DNA from: Deltaproteobacteria bacterium
GTDB lineage: Bacteria; Myxococcota; Myxococcia; SLRQ01
NCBI GenBank assembly: GCA_029210625.1
Contig: JARGFU010000013.1
Coordinates: forward strand, 124,001 to 188,000
Length of the DNA: 64,000 nucleotides
Direction: 5' to 3'
In this document: positions 57,852-64,000 of the stretch, one piece after another
Position numbering within the stretch: position 1 is the stretch's first letter
Layout: each line of letters opens with the position of its first letter
Notes under the pieces: generated by a model
Seen by the model: the letters and a program-made list of their open reading frames with translations, nothing else
What the model was told of the DNA's origin: nothing
Databases searched by the model: none
Program-made: the position numbers and the translations under genes

Positions 57852-58702
57852 GCGCTTCCGAGCTCCATGCGCTCGCGGATCTGGACCTTCCCCTCGACCT
57901 CCTCCACCGTGCAGGCACAGAGGCGGGGGTCGTGGGCGAAGAGGAGGACGGCGCTCTCCTCGAGGGCCTCGGCGAGGAGCTGCTTCTTCTCCTCGATGAG
58001 GGTCAGGGGGTAGAGGTCGTAGGCGAGGCCCCAGGCCGAGCGCAGGTGCGCCGCGGTGGGGATGGCGTCGCCGCAGTAGAGGAGGGTCTCGCTCTCGCCG
58101 GCGATCCGCACGAGCTGCTGGCCGACGGTGTGCCCCTCGCTGGGGATGAGGTGGATGCCCTCGAGGAGCTCGGTCTGGCCCTCGATGAAGTGGAGGCGCC
58201 CCGAGGCCTCGAGGAGCTCGAGGGTGCTGGCGCGGTAGGCCCGGCGATCGTACTCGCTGGGGTTGTGGGCCCACTTCCAGTTGCGGCGCTGCACGTGGTG
58301 GGTCGCCTTCGGGAAGGTGAGGGTGGCGTCGCCCTCGCTGCCCTGCACCAGCCCCCCGCAGTGATCCCAGTGCAGGTGGGAGATCACCACGTCGGTGATG
58401 GTCTCGGGATCGATGCCGGCCCCCACGAGGCAGGTGCGCAGGTCGGGCCCCTCCTCGATGCGGTACATCTGGCGGGGCTTGGGGTCCCAGGCCTGGCCGG
58501 TGCCGGCGTCGATGAGGACCCGGCGATCGCCGTGGTCGACGACGAAGACCCGGCTGACGAGCTGGATCCTCCCCATCTCGTCGGGCTCGATCTCCTGGCC
58601 CCAGAGGGCCCGGGGGACGACGCCGAAGGCGACGCCGCCGTCGAGGCCGAAGTGGCCGGCGATCACCGAGTGGACGGTGAAGGGGTCGAAGGTGTGCGCC
58701 AT
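57848..58702 (-). CDS. Metallo-beta-lactamase-fold hydrolase
   Basis: 284 residues from ATG 58702 (MAHTFDPFTVHSVIAGHFGLDGG). The dinuclear zinc motif is intact: VVISHLHWDHCGG (HxHxDH), then GHTVGQQL (His) and LLYCGDAIPTAAHL (bridging Asp). The layout GHFGLDGGVAFGVVP...VFVVDHGDRRVLIDAGTG resembles the lactonase-type MBL proteins (quorum-quenching lactonase-like), but other substrates are possible. It is cytoplasmic. The in-frame upstream codons (to 58777) look non-coding. A GGTATACC lies about 15 nt before the start. It is coupled with the RlmI-like gene and divergent from the small membrane protein. Confidence 0.87.
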   Translation of the reverse strand: MAHTFDPFTVHSVIAGHFGLDGGVAFGVVPRALWGQEIEPDEMGRIQLVSRVFVVDHGDRRVLIDAGTGQAWDPKPRQMYRIEEGPDLRTCLVGAGIDPETITDVVISHLHWDHCGGLVQGSEGDATLTFPKATHHVQRRNWKWAHNPSEYDRRAYRASTLELLEASGRLHFIEGQTELLEGIHLIPSEGHTVGQQLVRIAGESETLLYCGDAIPTAAHLRSAWGLAYDLYPLTLIEEKKQLLAEALEESAVLLFAHDPRLCACTVEEVEGKVQIRERMELGSA

Positions 58703-58775
58703 GACCTCATGGGTATACCCCGCGAGGGATGCTTCGTAGAAGCGCCCGGAAGCTGTGGCATAATCGCCCGCGAAC

Positions 58776-59444
58776 ATGGCCTACGAGCTCAATCTCCGCA
58801 CCGGTGAGTCGGGCCTGGAGCCCGGCGCGATCCTCCCCAGGGTGGCCGAGCTCCTCGCTCTGCCCGCCCTCGAGGAGGGGGCCGCCGAGCTCTCCTTCCT
58901 GGAGGGGGAGACCCGGCTCACCCTGCGCGAGGCCCGGGGGGAGGACGAGCAGGGGCTGGGCGCCGATCTGGTCCTCCCCTACGGGGCGGTGATCACCGAG
59001 ATCGAGGACTGCCTGAAGAAGTCCCTGGACGCCGCCGGCAAGGCCCGGCTGGTGGTCTTCGATCCCCAGCTCGGCAGCGCCGTCGCCCGGGGCGACCTCG
59101 GCCGGATCCTCGACCGCTACCGCGAGGACAGCGCCTACCACGTCCACCTCTCCGGCACCGCCGAGGACCTGCGCCAGGGGATCTCCTCGGCCCGGGAGGC
59201 CAGCCCCTACCAGCAGCCGCGGGCGTCGGTGCAGGTGAAGATCATCCTCGGCCTGATCGCCCTCTTCTTCCTGCTCTGGCTGCTCTTCCGCTTCTTCGTC
59301 ATCTCCCCGATGATCCGCCAGCTCGAGGGCGACGAGGCCGCCCGCATCCCGCAGACCGGCCCGCCCCCCGGCTGGGTGGCCCGCCACCCGCCCCGGGTCG
59401 ATCCCCCCGCGACCGACCCCGACGAGCCCCCACCCGCGGACTGA
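58776..59444 (+). CDS. Hypothetical single-pass membrane protein
   Basis: 222 residues, not recognised. The N-terminal 150 residues are soluble and acidic (ETRLTLREARGEDEQGLGADLVLPYGAVITEIEDCLKKS, VVFDPQLGSAVARGDLGRILDRYRED). One transmembrane helix (about 154-172, VKIILGLIALFFLLWLLFRFFVI) follows, and the C-terminal tail is Pro/Asp-rich. The short leader contains CATAAT (58759-58764), a probable -10, only 11 nt before the ATG. There are no signal peptide, catalytic or binding motifs. It is divergent from the MBL gene. Protein-level coding quality (sustained open frame, typical codon third-position G/C) supports a real gene. Confidence 0.75.
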   Translation: MAYELNLRTGESGLEPGAILPRVAELLALPALEEGAAELSFLEGETRLTLREARGEDEQGLGADLVLPYGAVITEIEDCLKKSLDAAGKARLVVFDPQLGSAVARGDLGRILDRYREDSAYHVHLSGTAEDLRQGISSAREASPYQQPRASVQVKIILGLIALFFLLWLLFRFFVISPMIRQLEGDEAARIPQTGPPPGWVARHPPRVDPPATDPDEPPPAD

Positions 59445-59476
59445 CCCGCGGTGCTCCCATCGCGGTGCTGCTGGGC

Positions 59477-59648
59477 CACAGGGAGGGGGCCTCCCAGGGG
59501 ACGCTCACCTCCCGCCGGGCCCGTGCCGACTCGCCACACCGCCGCTAGGCCCGGCTCCGGCTCGCTCGGCAGCGACGCCGCCCGGATCGGTGCTGGCTCG
59601 CGCAACCGGGCGGCGTCGCCGACGCCCCCGGGAGGCCCCCTCCCTGTG
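59477..59648. repeat. Inverted-repeat element with nested hairpins
   Basis: Outer arms of 24 nt at 59477-59500 and 59625-59648 match at 23 of 24 positions when one is reverse-complemented (CACAGGGAGGGGGCCTCCC...). Inside lies a perfect 14-bp stem GCGACGCCGCCCGG / CCGGGCGGCGTCGC (59572-59585, 59606-59619) and a CCGGGCC/GGCCCGG pair (59515-59521, 59548-59554). There is no ORF in it. It occupies the 240-nt convergent gap before the gamma-lyase gene. Confidence 0.75.
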
Positions 59649-59684
59649 ACCCGCGAAGGCCGCGGAGGGAGCGACCGCGCGCGC

Positions 59685-60827
59685 CTAGATGGCGGCGAGG
59701 GCCTGGTCGAGGTCCTCGCGCAGGTCCTCGAGGTCCTCGATGCCCACCGAGAGGCGGATGAAGCCGTCGGAGATGCCCAGCTCGGCGCGCTTCTCGGCCG
59801 GCACGGAGGCGTGGGTCATGATCGCCGGGTGCTCGATGAGGCTCTCGACCCCGCCGAGGGACTCGGCCAGCGCGAAGACCTTGCAGCTCGAGAGCATCCG
59901 GCGGGCGCCCCCGAGATCGGTCTTCAGGTGGGCCGAGATCATCCCGCCGAAGCCCGACATCTGCTCCTTCGCCAGCCCGTGCTGGGGGTGGCTCTCGAGA
60001 CCCGGGTAGATGACCCGCTCGACCTTCGGGTGCGCCTCGAGGTGGCGGGCGATCTCCATGGCGCTCTCGGCGTGCTGCTTCATCCGGACGTGCAGGGTCT
60101 TGAGGCCGCGCAGGACCAGGAAGCTGTCCATCGGGCCGGCCACGCCGCCCACCGAGTTCTGGACGAAGGCCAGGCGCTCGAAGAGGGCGTCGTCGTTCAC
60201 CACCAGGGCGCCGCCCACCACGTCGGAGTGGCCGTTGAGGTACTTGGTGGTCGAGTGGACCACGATGTCGGCGCCCAGGTGCAGCGGCCGCTGGAAGTAG
60301 GGCGTCATGAAGGTGTTGTCGACCACCATCAGCGCGCCGGCGGCGTGGGCCAGCCCGGCGAGGGCCTTCAGGTCGGCCAGCTTGAGCATGGGGTTGGTCG
60401 GGCTCTCGACCCAGACCAGCTTGGTCCCCGGGGCGATCGCCTTCTTCGCGATCTCGAGATCGGAGAGGTCCTGGAAGTCGAAGTCGACGCCGTGGTGGGA
60501 CCAGACCTTGTCGAAGAGGCGGAAGGTGCCGCCGTAGACGTCGTCCATGCAGACGACCCGGTCGCCGGCCTTCAGGAGGTGCATGACCGCGTCGGTGGTC
60601 GCGCAGCCCGAGCCGAAGATCAGGCCGTGCTTCCCGTCCTCGAGGGCGGCGATGCAGCCGGCGAGGGCGGCGCGGGTGGGGTTCTTCGTCCGCGAGTACT
60701 CGTAGCCCAGGTGCTCGCCCGGCGAGGTCTGCACGTAGGTGGAGGTGAGGTAGACGGGCGTCATGATGGCGCCGGTGGACGGGTCCGGCTGCTGGCCGGC
60801 GTGGATGGCTCGAGTACCGAATCGCAT
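59685..60827 (-). CDS. Cystathionine gamma-lyase / gamma-synthase family PLP enzyme
   Basis: 380 residues from ATG 60827 (MRFGTRAIHAGQQPDPSTGAIMTPVYLTSTYVQ), the conserved family start. PLP fold type I: YSRTKNPTR, FGSGCATTDAVMHLL, ESPTNPMLKLADL, VVDNTFMTPYFQRPL and the Schiff-base Lys195 in HSTTKYLNGHSDVVGG. Gamma-lyase and gamma-synthase cannot be told apart safely by eye. A cystathionine beta-synthase in the same direction 0.6 kb upstream favours gamma-lyase, i.e. reverse transsulfuration (homocysteine to cysteine). The Shine-Dalgarno sequence is weak. A terminator ends the preceding lipoprotein gene in the 90-nt gap, so this gene probably has its own promoter. Confidence 0.9.
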   Translation of the reverse strand: MRFGTRAIHAGQQPDPSTGAIMTPVYLTSTYVQTSPGEHLGYEYSRTKNPTRAALAGCIAALEDGKHGLIFGSGCATTDAVMHLLKAGDRVVCMDDVYGGTFRLFDKVWSHHGVDFDFQDLSDLEIAKKAIAPGTKLVWVESPTNPMLKLADLKALAGLAHAAGALMVVDNTFMTPYFQRPLHLGADIVVHSTTKYLNGHSDVVGGALVVNDDALFERLAFVQNSVGGVAGPMDSFLVLRGLKTLHVRMKQHAESAMEIARHLEAHPKVERVIYPGLESHPQHGLAKEQMSGFGGMISAHLKTDLGGARRMLSSCKVFALAESLGGVESLIEHPAIMTHASVPAEKRAELGISDGFIRLSVGIEDLEDLREDLDQALAAI

Positions 60828-60852
60828 GGTGGGTCTTCGCGTTGGGGTGGGT

Positions 60853-60888
60853 AAAAGAAACGAGCCGGGCCACACGAGGTGACCCGGC
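60853..60888 (-). terminator. Intrinsic terminator of the small lipoprotein gene
   Basis: On the minus strand GCCGGGTCAC, loop CTCGT, GTGGCCCGGC (one mismatch), TCG, then TTTCTTTT. It is the only hairpin in the window with a real U-rich tail. Confidence 0.75.
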
Positions 60889-60917
60889 CCGAAGACTTCT
60901 AGATCAAGACAGCGTGA

Positions 60918-61355
60918 TCAGGCGGTGCAGACGTCGGCGCAAGCGGCCGGCGCGGCGGTGCTGGAGTCGTTGAACTCCGCACAGGTCTGATCGTCGTAGC
61001 CGTTCATGCAGTCCTTGGCGGCGCCCGCGTCGTAGTTCGGGGTGGCCTCGGGGCAGGCGTTGTCCTTGGTCACGTCGGCGCAGTTGGCGCCGTCGATGGT
61101 GATGGTGGTGCCGCCGAAGTCGACGGTGTAGCCGTCGTCCAGCATGGTCTCGCAGTCGCTGGCGCTGGCGCCGAACATCTCTTCGAAGTCCGGGGTGCCG
61201 TCAGCGTCGGCGTCCGTGGTCTTGTCCTCGGTGCACTCGTGGATCTTCTCGCACTGGATCTTGAGGCTGTCGGAGCAAGTGGCAGACGGAGAAGCCGAGC
61301 AGCCGGCGACGAGGAGACCGAGAACGGCCACGAGGCTGGTGGTGAGATACTTCAT
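60918..61355 (-). CDS. Small Cys-rich lipoprotein with calcium-type Asp loop
   Basis: 145 residues. ATG 61355 with GGGAGGATA upstream; signal MKYLTTSLVAVLGLLVAGC has a perfect lipobox (LVAGC). The mature protein contains several Cys pairs (CSDSLKIQCEKIHEC, CADVTKDNACPEA, CMNGYDDQTC, CADVC) and a DADADGTPDFEE loop like the Asp-rich calcium loops of thrombospondin type-3 repeats. It lies 58 nt after the cystathionine beta-synthase stop and ends at a U-tailed terminator, so it is placed inside the transsulfuration pair. The function is unknown. The longer upstream frame overlaps the beta-synthase gene and is not used. Confidence 0.87.
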   Translation of the reverse strand: MKYLTTSLVAVLGLLVAGCSASPSATCSDSLKIQCEKIHECTEDKTTDADADGTPDFEEMFGASASDCETMLDDGYTVDFGGTTITIDGANCADVTKDNACPEATPNYDAGAAKDCMNGYDDQTCAEFNDSSTAAPAACADVCTA

Positions 61356-61413
61356 CGCTATCCTCCCTGTATCGGGTGTGGTGTTGGGTTGCGGATGGTT
61401 TGTATCCGGAGGC

Positions 61414-62781
61414 CTAGAGACGGGCTCCCAGATACTCGATGAGGTCGATCTTGGTGATGATTCCCACCACCCGCTCGCCCTCTTTCGCCACAGCCACATT
61501 GTCCTGGGCGAAAATTTCCTCGAGCGCCGAGAGAGGCGACTCGAGGCCGATGACGCCGTCGAGCGGCGCCACGATGGATTCGATGGGCTCCTCGAGGCGG
61601 TGCTGGCCGTCGAGGAGGAAGCGCAGGAGATCCACCTCGTGGATCATCCCGATGACGTGGTCGTCGCCCTCGACGACCGGCATCTGAGAGATGCCCTGGG
61701 TCTTCATCCGGCCCACGACGTCGGCCGCGGTCTCGCTGGTGCGGGCCACGGAGAGGGTCTGCTCGCGCGCGGCGAGGAGGTCCTTCACCCGGCCGAGACC
61801 CGGCTTCTCGTCCTCGAGGAAGCCCAGGTCCCGCATCCACTCGTCCGAGTAGAACTTGGAGATGTAGGCGCGCCCGCTGTCGGGGAGGATGGCGACGATG
61901 GTCTTGCCCGGGCCGACCTCGCGGGCGAGCTCGACGGCGACGTGCACCGCGGAGCCCGAGGAGCCGCCGGCGAAGATGCCCTCCTCGCGGCAGAGGCGCC
62001 GGGCGGCGGTGAAGGACTGCTGGTCGTTGACCTGCCGGACGTCGTCCAGGACCGAGAGGTCGAGGGCGCCGCAGGTCATGTCCTCGCCGATCCCCTCGAC
62101 CTTGTAGACGTGGGGGGTGGTCAGCTTCCCGGTGTGGAAGAGGCCGTGGTAGACGCTGCCGATGGGATCGACGCCGATGTTCTTCAGGCCGGGCTTCTGC
62201 TCCTTGAGGAACTTGCCCGCGCCGCTCATGGTGCCGCCCGTGCCCAGGCCCGCCACGAGGTAGTCGATCTCACCGCCGGTCTGGTCCCAGATCTCGGGGC
62301 CGGTGGAGCGGTAGTGCGCCTCGATGTTGTCCGGGTTGTGGTACTGGTTCGGGTAGAAGGCGTTCATCTCCCCGGCCAGCCGCTTGGCGGTCTCGTAGTA
62401 GCTCTGGGGCGACTCTGCCGGGACGTTGGTCGGGCAGATGTGCACCTCGGCGCCGAAGGCCTTGAGCGTGTTGATCTTCTCGGCGCTCATCTTGTCGGGG
62501 ATCGTGAAGATGCACCGGTAGCCCTTGAGGGCCGCGGCCATCGCCAGGCCGACGCCCGTGTTGCCGCTGGTGTTCTCGACGATCGTGCCGCCGGGCTTGA
62601 GCCGCCCGTCCGCTTCGGCCTTCTCGATCATGTGGATCGCCATCCGGTCCTTGATGGCGCCACCGGGGTTCAGGTACTCGCACTTCACGAGCACCGTCGC
62701 GCAGTTCTCGTCCGTGAGCTTGGAGAGCTTGATCAGCGGCGTCCGCCCCACGGCCGCTAGAACGTTTTCGAACACTTGCAC
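61414..62781 (-). CDS. cbs: Cystathionine beta-synthase with C-terminal CBS pair
   Basis: 455 residues from GTG 62781 (AGGAGGGG upstream). PLP fold type II core: NPGGAIKDRMA with Schiff-base Lys44, ENTSGNTGVGLAM (substrate/phosphate loop), GLGTGGTMSGAG, FAGGSSGSAVH. The C-terminal 120 residues form two CBS domains (VVGRMKTQGISQMPVVEGDDHVIGMIHEVDLLRFLL and IFAQDNVAVAKEGERVVGIITKIDLIEYL), a likely adenosyl-ligand sensor. There is no N-terminal haem domain, as expected for bacteria. It converts serine plus homocysteine to cystathionine, the first step of reverse transsulfuration; O-acetylserine-dependent cysteine synthase activity is the alternative. It heads the minus-strand group. Confidence 0.93.
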   Translation of the reverse strand: MQVFENVLAAVGRTPLIKLSKLTDENCATVLVKCEYLNPGGAIKDRMAIHMIEKAEADGRLKPGGTIVENTSGNTGVGLAMAAALKGYRCIFTIPDKMSAEKINTLKAFGAEVHICPTNVPAESPQSYYETAKRLAGEMNAFYPNQYHNPDNIEAHYRSTGPEIWDQTGGEIDYLVAGLGTGGTMSGAGKFLKEQKPGLKNIGVDPIGSVYHGLFHTGKLTTPHVYKVEGIGEDMTCGALDLSVLDDVRQVNDQQSFTAARRLCREEGIFAGGSSGSAVHVAVELAREVGPGKTIVAILPDSGRAYISKFYSDEWMRDLGFLEDEKPGLGRVKDLLAAREQTLSVARTSETAADVVGRMKTQGISQMPVVEGDDHVIGMIHEVDLLRFLLDGQHRLEEPIESIVAPLDGVIGLESPLSALEEIFAQDNVAVAKEGERVVGIITKIDLIEYLGARL

Positions 62782-62822
62782 TGCGCGTGCCCCTCCTGCC
62801 GGTTGTTCCCCGGAGTCTCGCG

Positions 62823-62851
62823 GTTCTAGCCCGGGGTCCAGGGGGGGTCAA
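62823..62851 (-). promoter_or_regulatory. Promoter of the cystathionine beta-synthase gene
   Basis: On the minus strand TTGACC (62851-62846), a 17-nt spacer and TAGAAC (62828-62823), ending 41 nt before the GTG start. Good spacing and match. Confidence 0.6.
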
Positions 62852-62887
62852 GAAGGCAGATCAACGATTTCGGTCCTGCAAGGCGTT

Positions 62888-62907
62888 GAAACCTCTCGGT
62901 TTTTTTT
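62888..62907 (+). terminator. Short hairpin with T8 tract in the amgK leader
   Basis: GAAACC, loop TCTC, GGTTTT, within a run of eight T (62900-62907). It lies 51 nt before the amgK ATG on the sense strand, so it could attenuate that gene. Stem energy is low and the role is uncertain. Confidence 0.35.
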
Positions 62908-62957
62908 CACGATCCGGAGGCGCCGCGGCCCTTTCGTGATAGGAAGCCTGGCTCGAT

Positions 62958-64000
62958 ATGGATGCCACGATCGAGCAGGTGATTCGCAGCCGGGTCGGCG
63001 CGCTCCTCGAGCAGCCCCCGGCCTCTCTTCGGGTCGAGCCCCTCGCGGGCCACGCCTCGGCGCGCCTCTACGTGCGGGTCCGGAGCAGCAGCCTGCGCTC
63101 GGTGATGGTGATGGTGCTGCCCCCGGACGCCCGGGCCTCGGAGGAGGCCAGCAAGGGCGAGGTCCCCGAGGAGCTGCCCTTCCTCACCGTGCAGCGCCTG
63201 CTGGAGGATCTGGGGGTGAGGGTTCCGGCCATCCACGAGGTGGCCCTCGAGGACGGGCTCCTGATCCTGGAGGATCTCGGCGACGTCACCCTGGAGTCCG
63301 TGGTCTCCGGCGCCAGCGCCGAGGCGCGTCAAAAGCACTACGGCGCCGCGATCGACACCCTGGCCTTCCTGCGCCGGGAGGCCGAGCTGCGCCCTGCCCC
63401 CGAGACCCTGCCCTGGCAGCGCAGCTTCGACTTCGAGCTGCTGCGCTGGGAGCTCGACCACTTCCGGGAGTGGCTCCTCGAGGCCCACGCCGGCGCGAAG
63501 CTCGAGGCCGACGAGCAATTGCTGGTCGAGGAGAGCTTCGACGCCATCGCCCGGCGGCTGGCCGAGCTGCCCCGGGGGCTGACCCACCGCGACTACCAGA
63601 GCCGCAACCTCCTGCTGGTGCAGGGGGAGATCGCCGTGATCGACTTCCAGGACGCCCTGCAGGGGCCGCTGGTCTACGACCTCGTGGCGCTCCTGCGCGA
63701 CTCCTACGTCGAGCTGACGCGCCCGGAGGTCGAGGGCCTCATCGACCGCTACCTCGACGCCTACCGCAGCCTGGGCGGCACGCCGCCCGATCGGGACGAG
63801 CTCGACGAGCTCTTCGACCTGCAGACCGTGCAGCGCAAGCTGAAGGACGCCGGCCGCTTCGTCTTCATCGATCGGGTGAAGCAGAACGACTCCTTTCTGC
63901 CCTCGATCCCCGCCTCCCTGAAGTACGCCCGGGAGGCCCTGGGCCGCCTGCCCGGGTACGCCCCCCTCCACGCGGTGCTGGGCAAGTACGTCCCCGAGCT
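62958..64000 (+). CDS. amgK: AmgK-like sugar (MurNAc/GlcNAc) anomeric kinase, 3'-truncated by the window
   Basis: The frame is open from ATG 62958 (MDATIEQVIRSRVGALLEQ) to the window end, 347 codons with no stop. It is an aminoglycoside-phosphotransferase-fold kinase: EPLAGHASARLYVRV, the Brenner-type catalytic loop LTHRDYQSRNLL (His210, Asp212) and the metal loop VIDFQDALQGPLVYDLVALLRDSYVEL (Asp229). The long match DFQDA..GP..YDL..LLRD is characteristic of AmgK, which phosphorylates MurNAc (and GlcNAc) at C1 for cell-wall recycling with MurU. A murU gene would be expected just downstream, outside the window. An AGGAAG lies 11 nt before the ATG. Specificity is inferred. Confidence 0.82.
   Translation, partial: MDATIEQVIRSRVGALLEQPPASLRVEPLAGHASARLYVRVRSSSLRSVMVMVLPPDARASEEASKGEVPEELPFLTVQRLLEDLGVRVPAIHEVALEDGLLILEDLGDVTLESVVSGASAEARQKHYGAAIDTLAFLRREAELRPAPETLPWQRSFDFELLRWELDHFREWLLEAHAGAKLEADEQLLVEESFDAIARRLAELPRGLTHRDYQSRNLLLVQGEIAVIDFQDALQGPLVYDLVALLRDSYVELTRPEVEGLIDRYLDAYRSLGGTPPDRDELDELFDLQTVQRKLKDAGRFVFIDRVKQNDSFLPSIPASLKYAREALGRLPGYAPLHAVLGKYVPE

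Noticed and set aside
59451-60854. Plus-strand open frame of 467 codons across the gamma-lyase gene
   Set aside because: It is the antisense frame of a clear PLP enzyme and its first part crosses the inverted-repeat element.

Overview
The window is very GC-rich (about 70% by eye) and densely coded on both strands. It carries genes typical of Myxococcota and related deltaproteobacterial lineages: FHA and Ser/Thr-kinase signalling, a PATAN/DUF4388 protein, many lipoproteins, and two proteins built from the myxobacterial cysteine-rich repeat (CGDG..E.CDDGN..GD.C...C). No rRNA, tRNA, CRISPR array, transposase or phage gene was seen. Genus cannot be set from the sequence alone.

Layout. Positions 1-3.7 kb (+): the 3' part of a beta-lactamase-fold serine hydrolase, mpl (murein tripeptide recycling), a thioredoxin-like lipoprotein and an inositol-monophosphatase-family enzyme; the last three overlap by start/stop codons. 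Positions 3.7-13.9 kb (-): one long co-directional run with a TPR lipoprotein, a membrane spermidine-synthase-like protein, a DsbA-like lipoprotein, two c-type cytochromes (one with a cytochrome c'-like C-terminus), a DUF4388 protein, TruD, and a Ser/Thr kinase ending in four zinc ribbons. Positions 13.9-16.4 kb (+): FHA-GGDEF diguanylate cyclase, biotin carboxylase and a 71-residue biotin carrier. Positions 16.4-29.0 kb: mixed strands, with a receiver-XRE regulator, a double-FHA/TPR membrane protein, a rhomboid-TPR protein, a LolA-like protein, a Cys-rich lipoprotein, a GNAT enzyme, a GT-C glycosyltransferase, a single-domain response regulator, an SPFH/zinc-ribbon protein and a large helical lipoprotein.

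Positions 29.2-54.7 kb (+) are the centrepiece: five consecutive giant lipoproteins (1149, 1315, 1888, 1887 and 1956 residues). All start with a lipoprotein signal and the same Ig-like domain. Two continue with cysteine-rich repeats. Three continue with 13 Ig-like domains, two of which are split by an inserted nidogen-like domain. All carry a lamin-tail-like domain near the end, after which each protein stops or adds a different tip (a jelly-roll-like module, a P-domain, or a further nidogen-like domain). Four of the five are preceded by a good TTGAC-type promoter, and leader lengths match in pairs. This looks like a duplicated, domain-shuffled surface-protein array with an unknown target.

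Positions 54.7-64.0 kb: epmA (+), mutM, an RlmI-like methyltransferase and an MBL-fold hydrolase (-), a small membrane protein (+), a reverse-transsulfuration pair (cystathionine beta-synthase and a cystathionine gamma-lyase/synthase) separated by a small lipoprotein (-), and the 5' part of an AmgK-like sugar kinase (+), cut by the window end. With Mpl it suggests that the organism recycles cell wall.

Noncoding structure includes terminator hairpins between the giant genes, two intergenic elements made of inverted arrays of AGCT-containing heptamers, and a roughly 170-bp element with 24-bp inverted ends. Start sites were chosen from Shine-Dalgarno spacing, signal peptides and gene overlaps. 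All domain calls are by eye and no database search was run.
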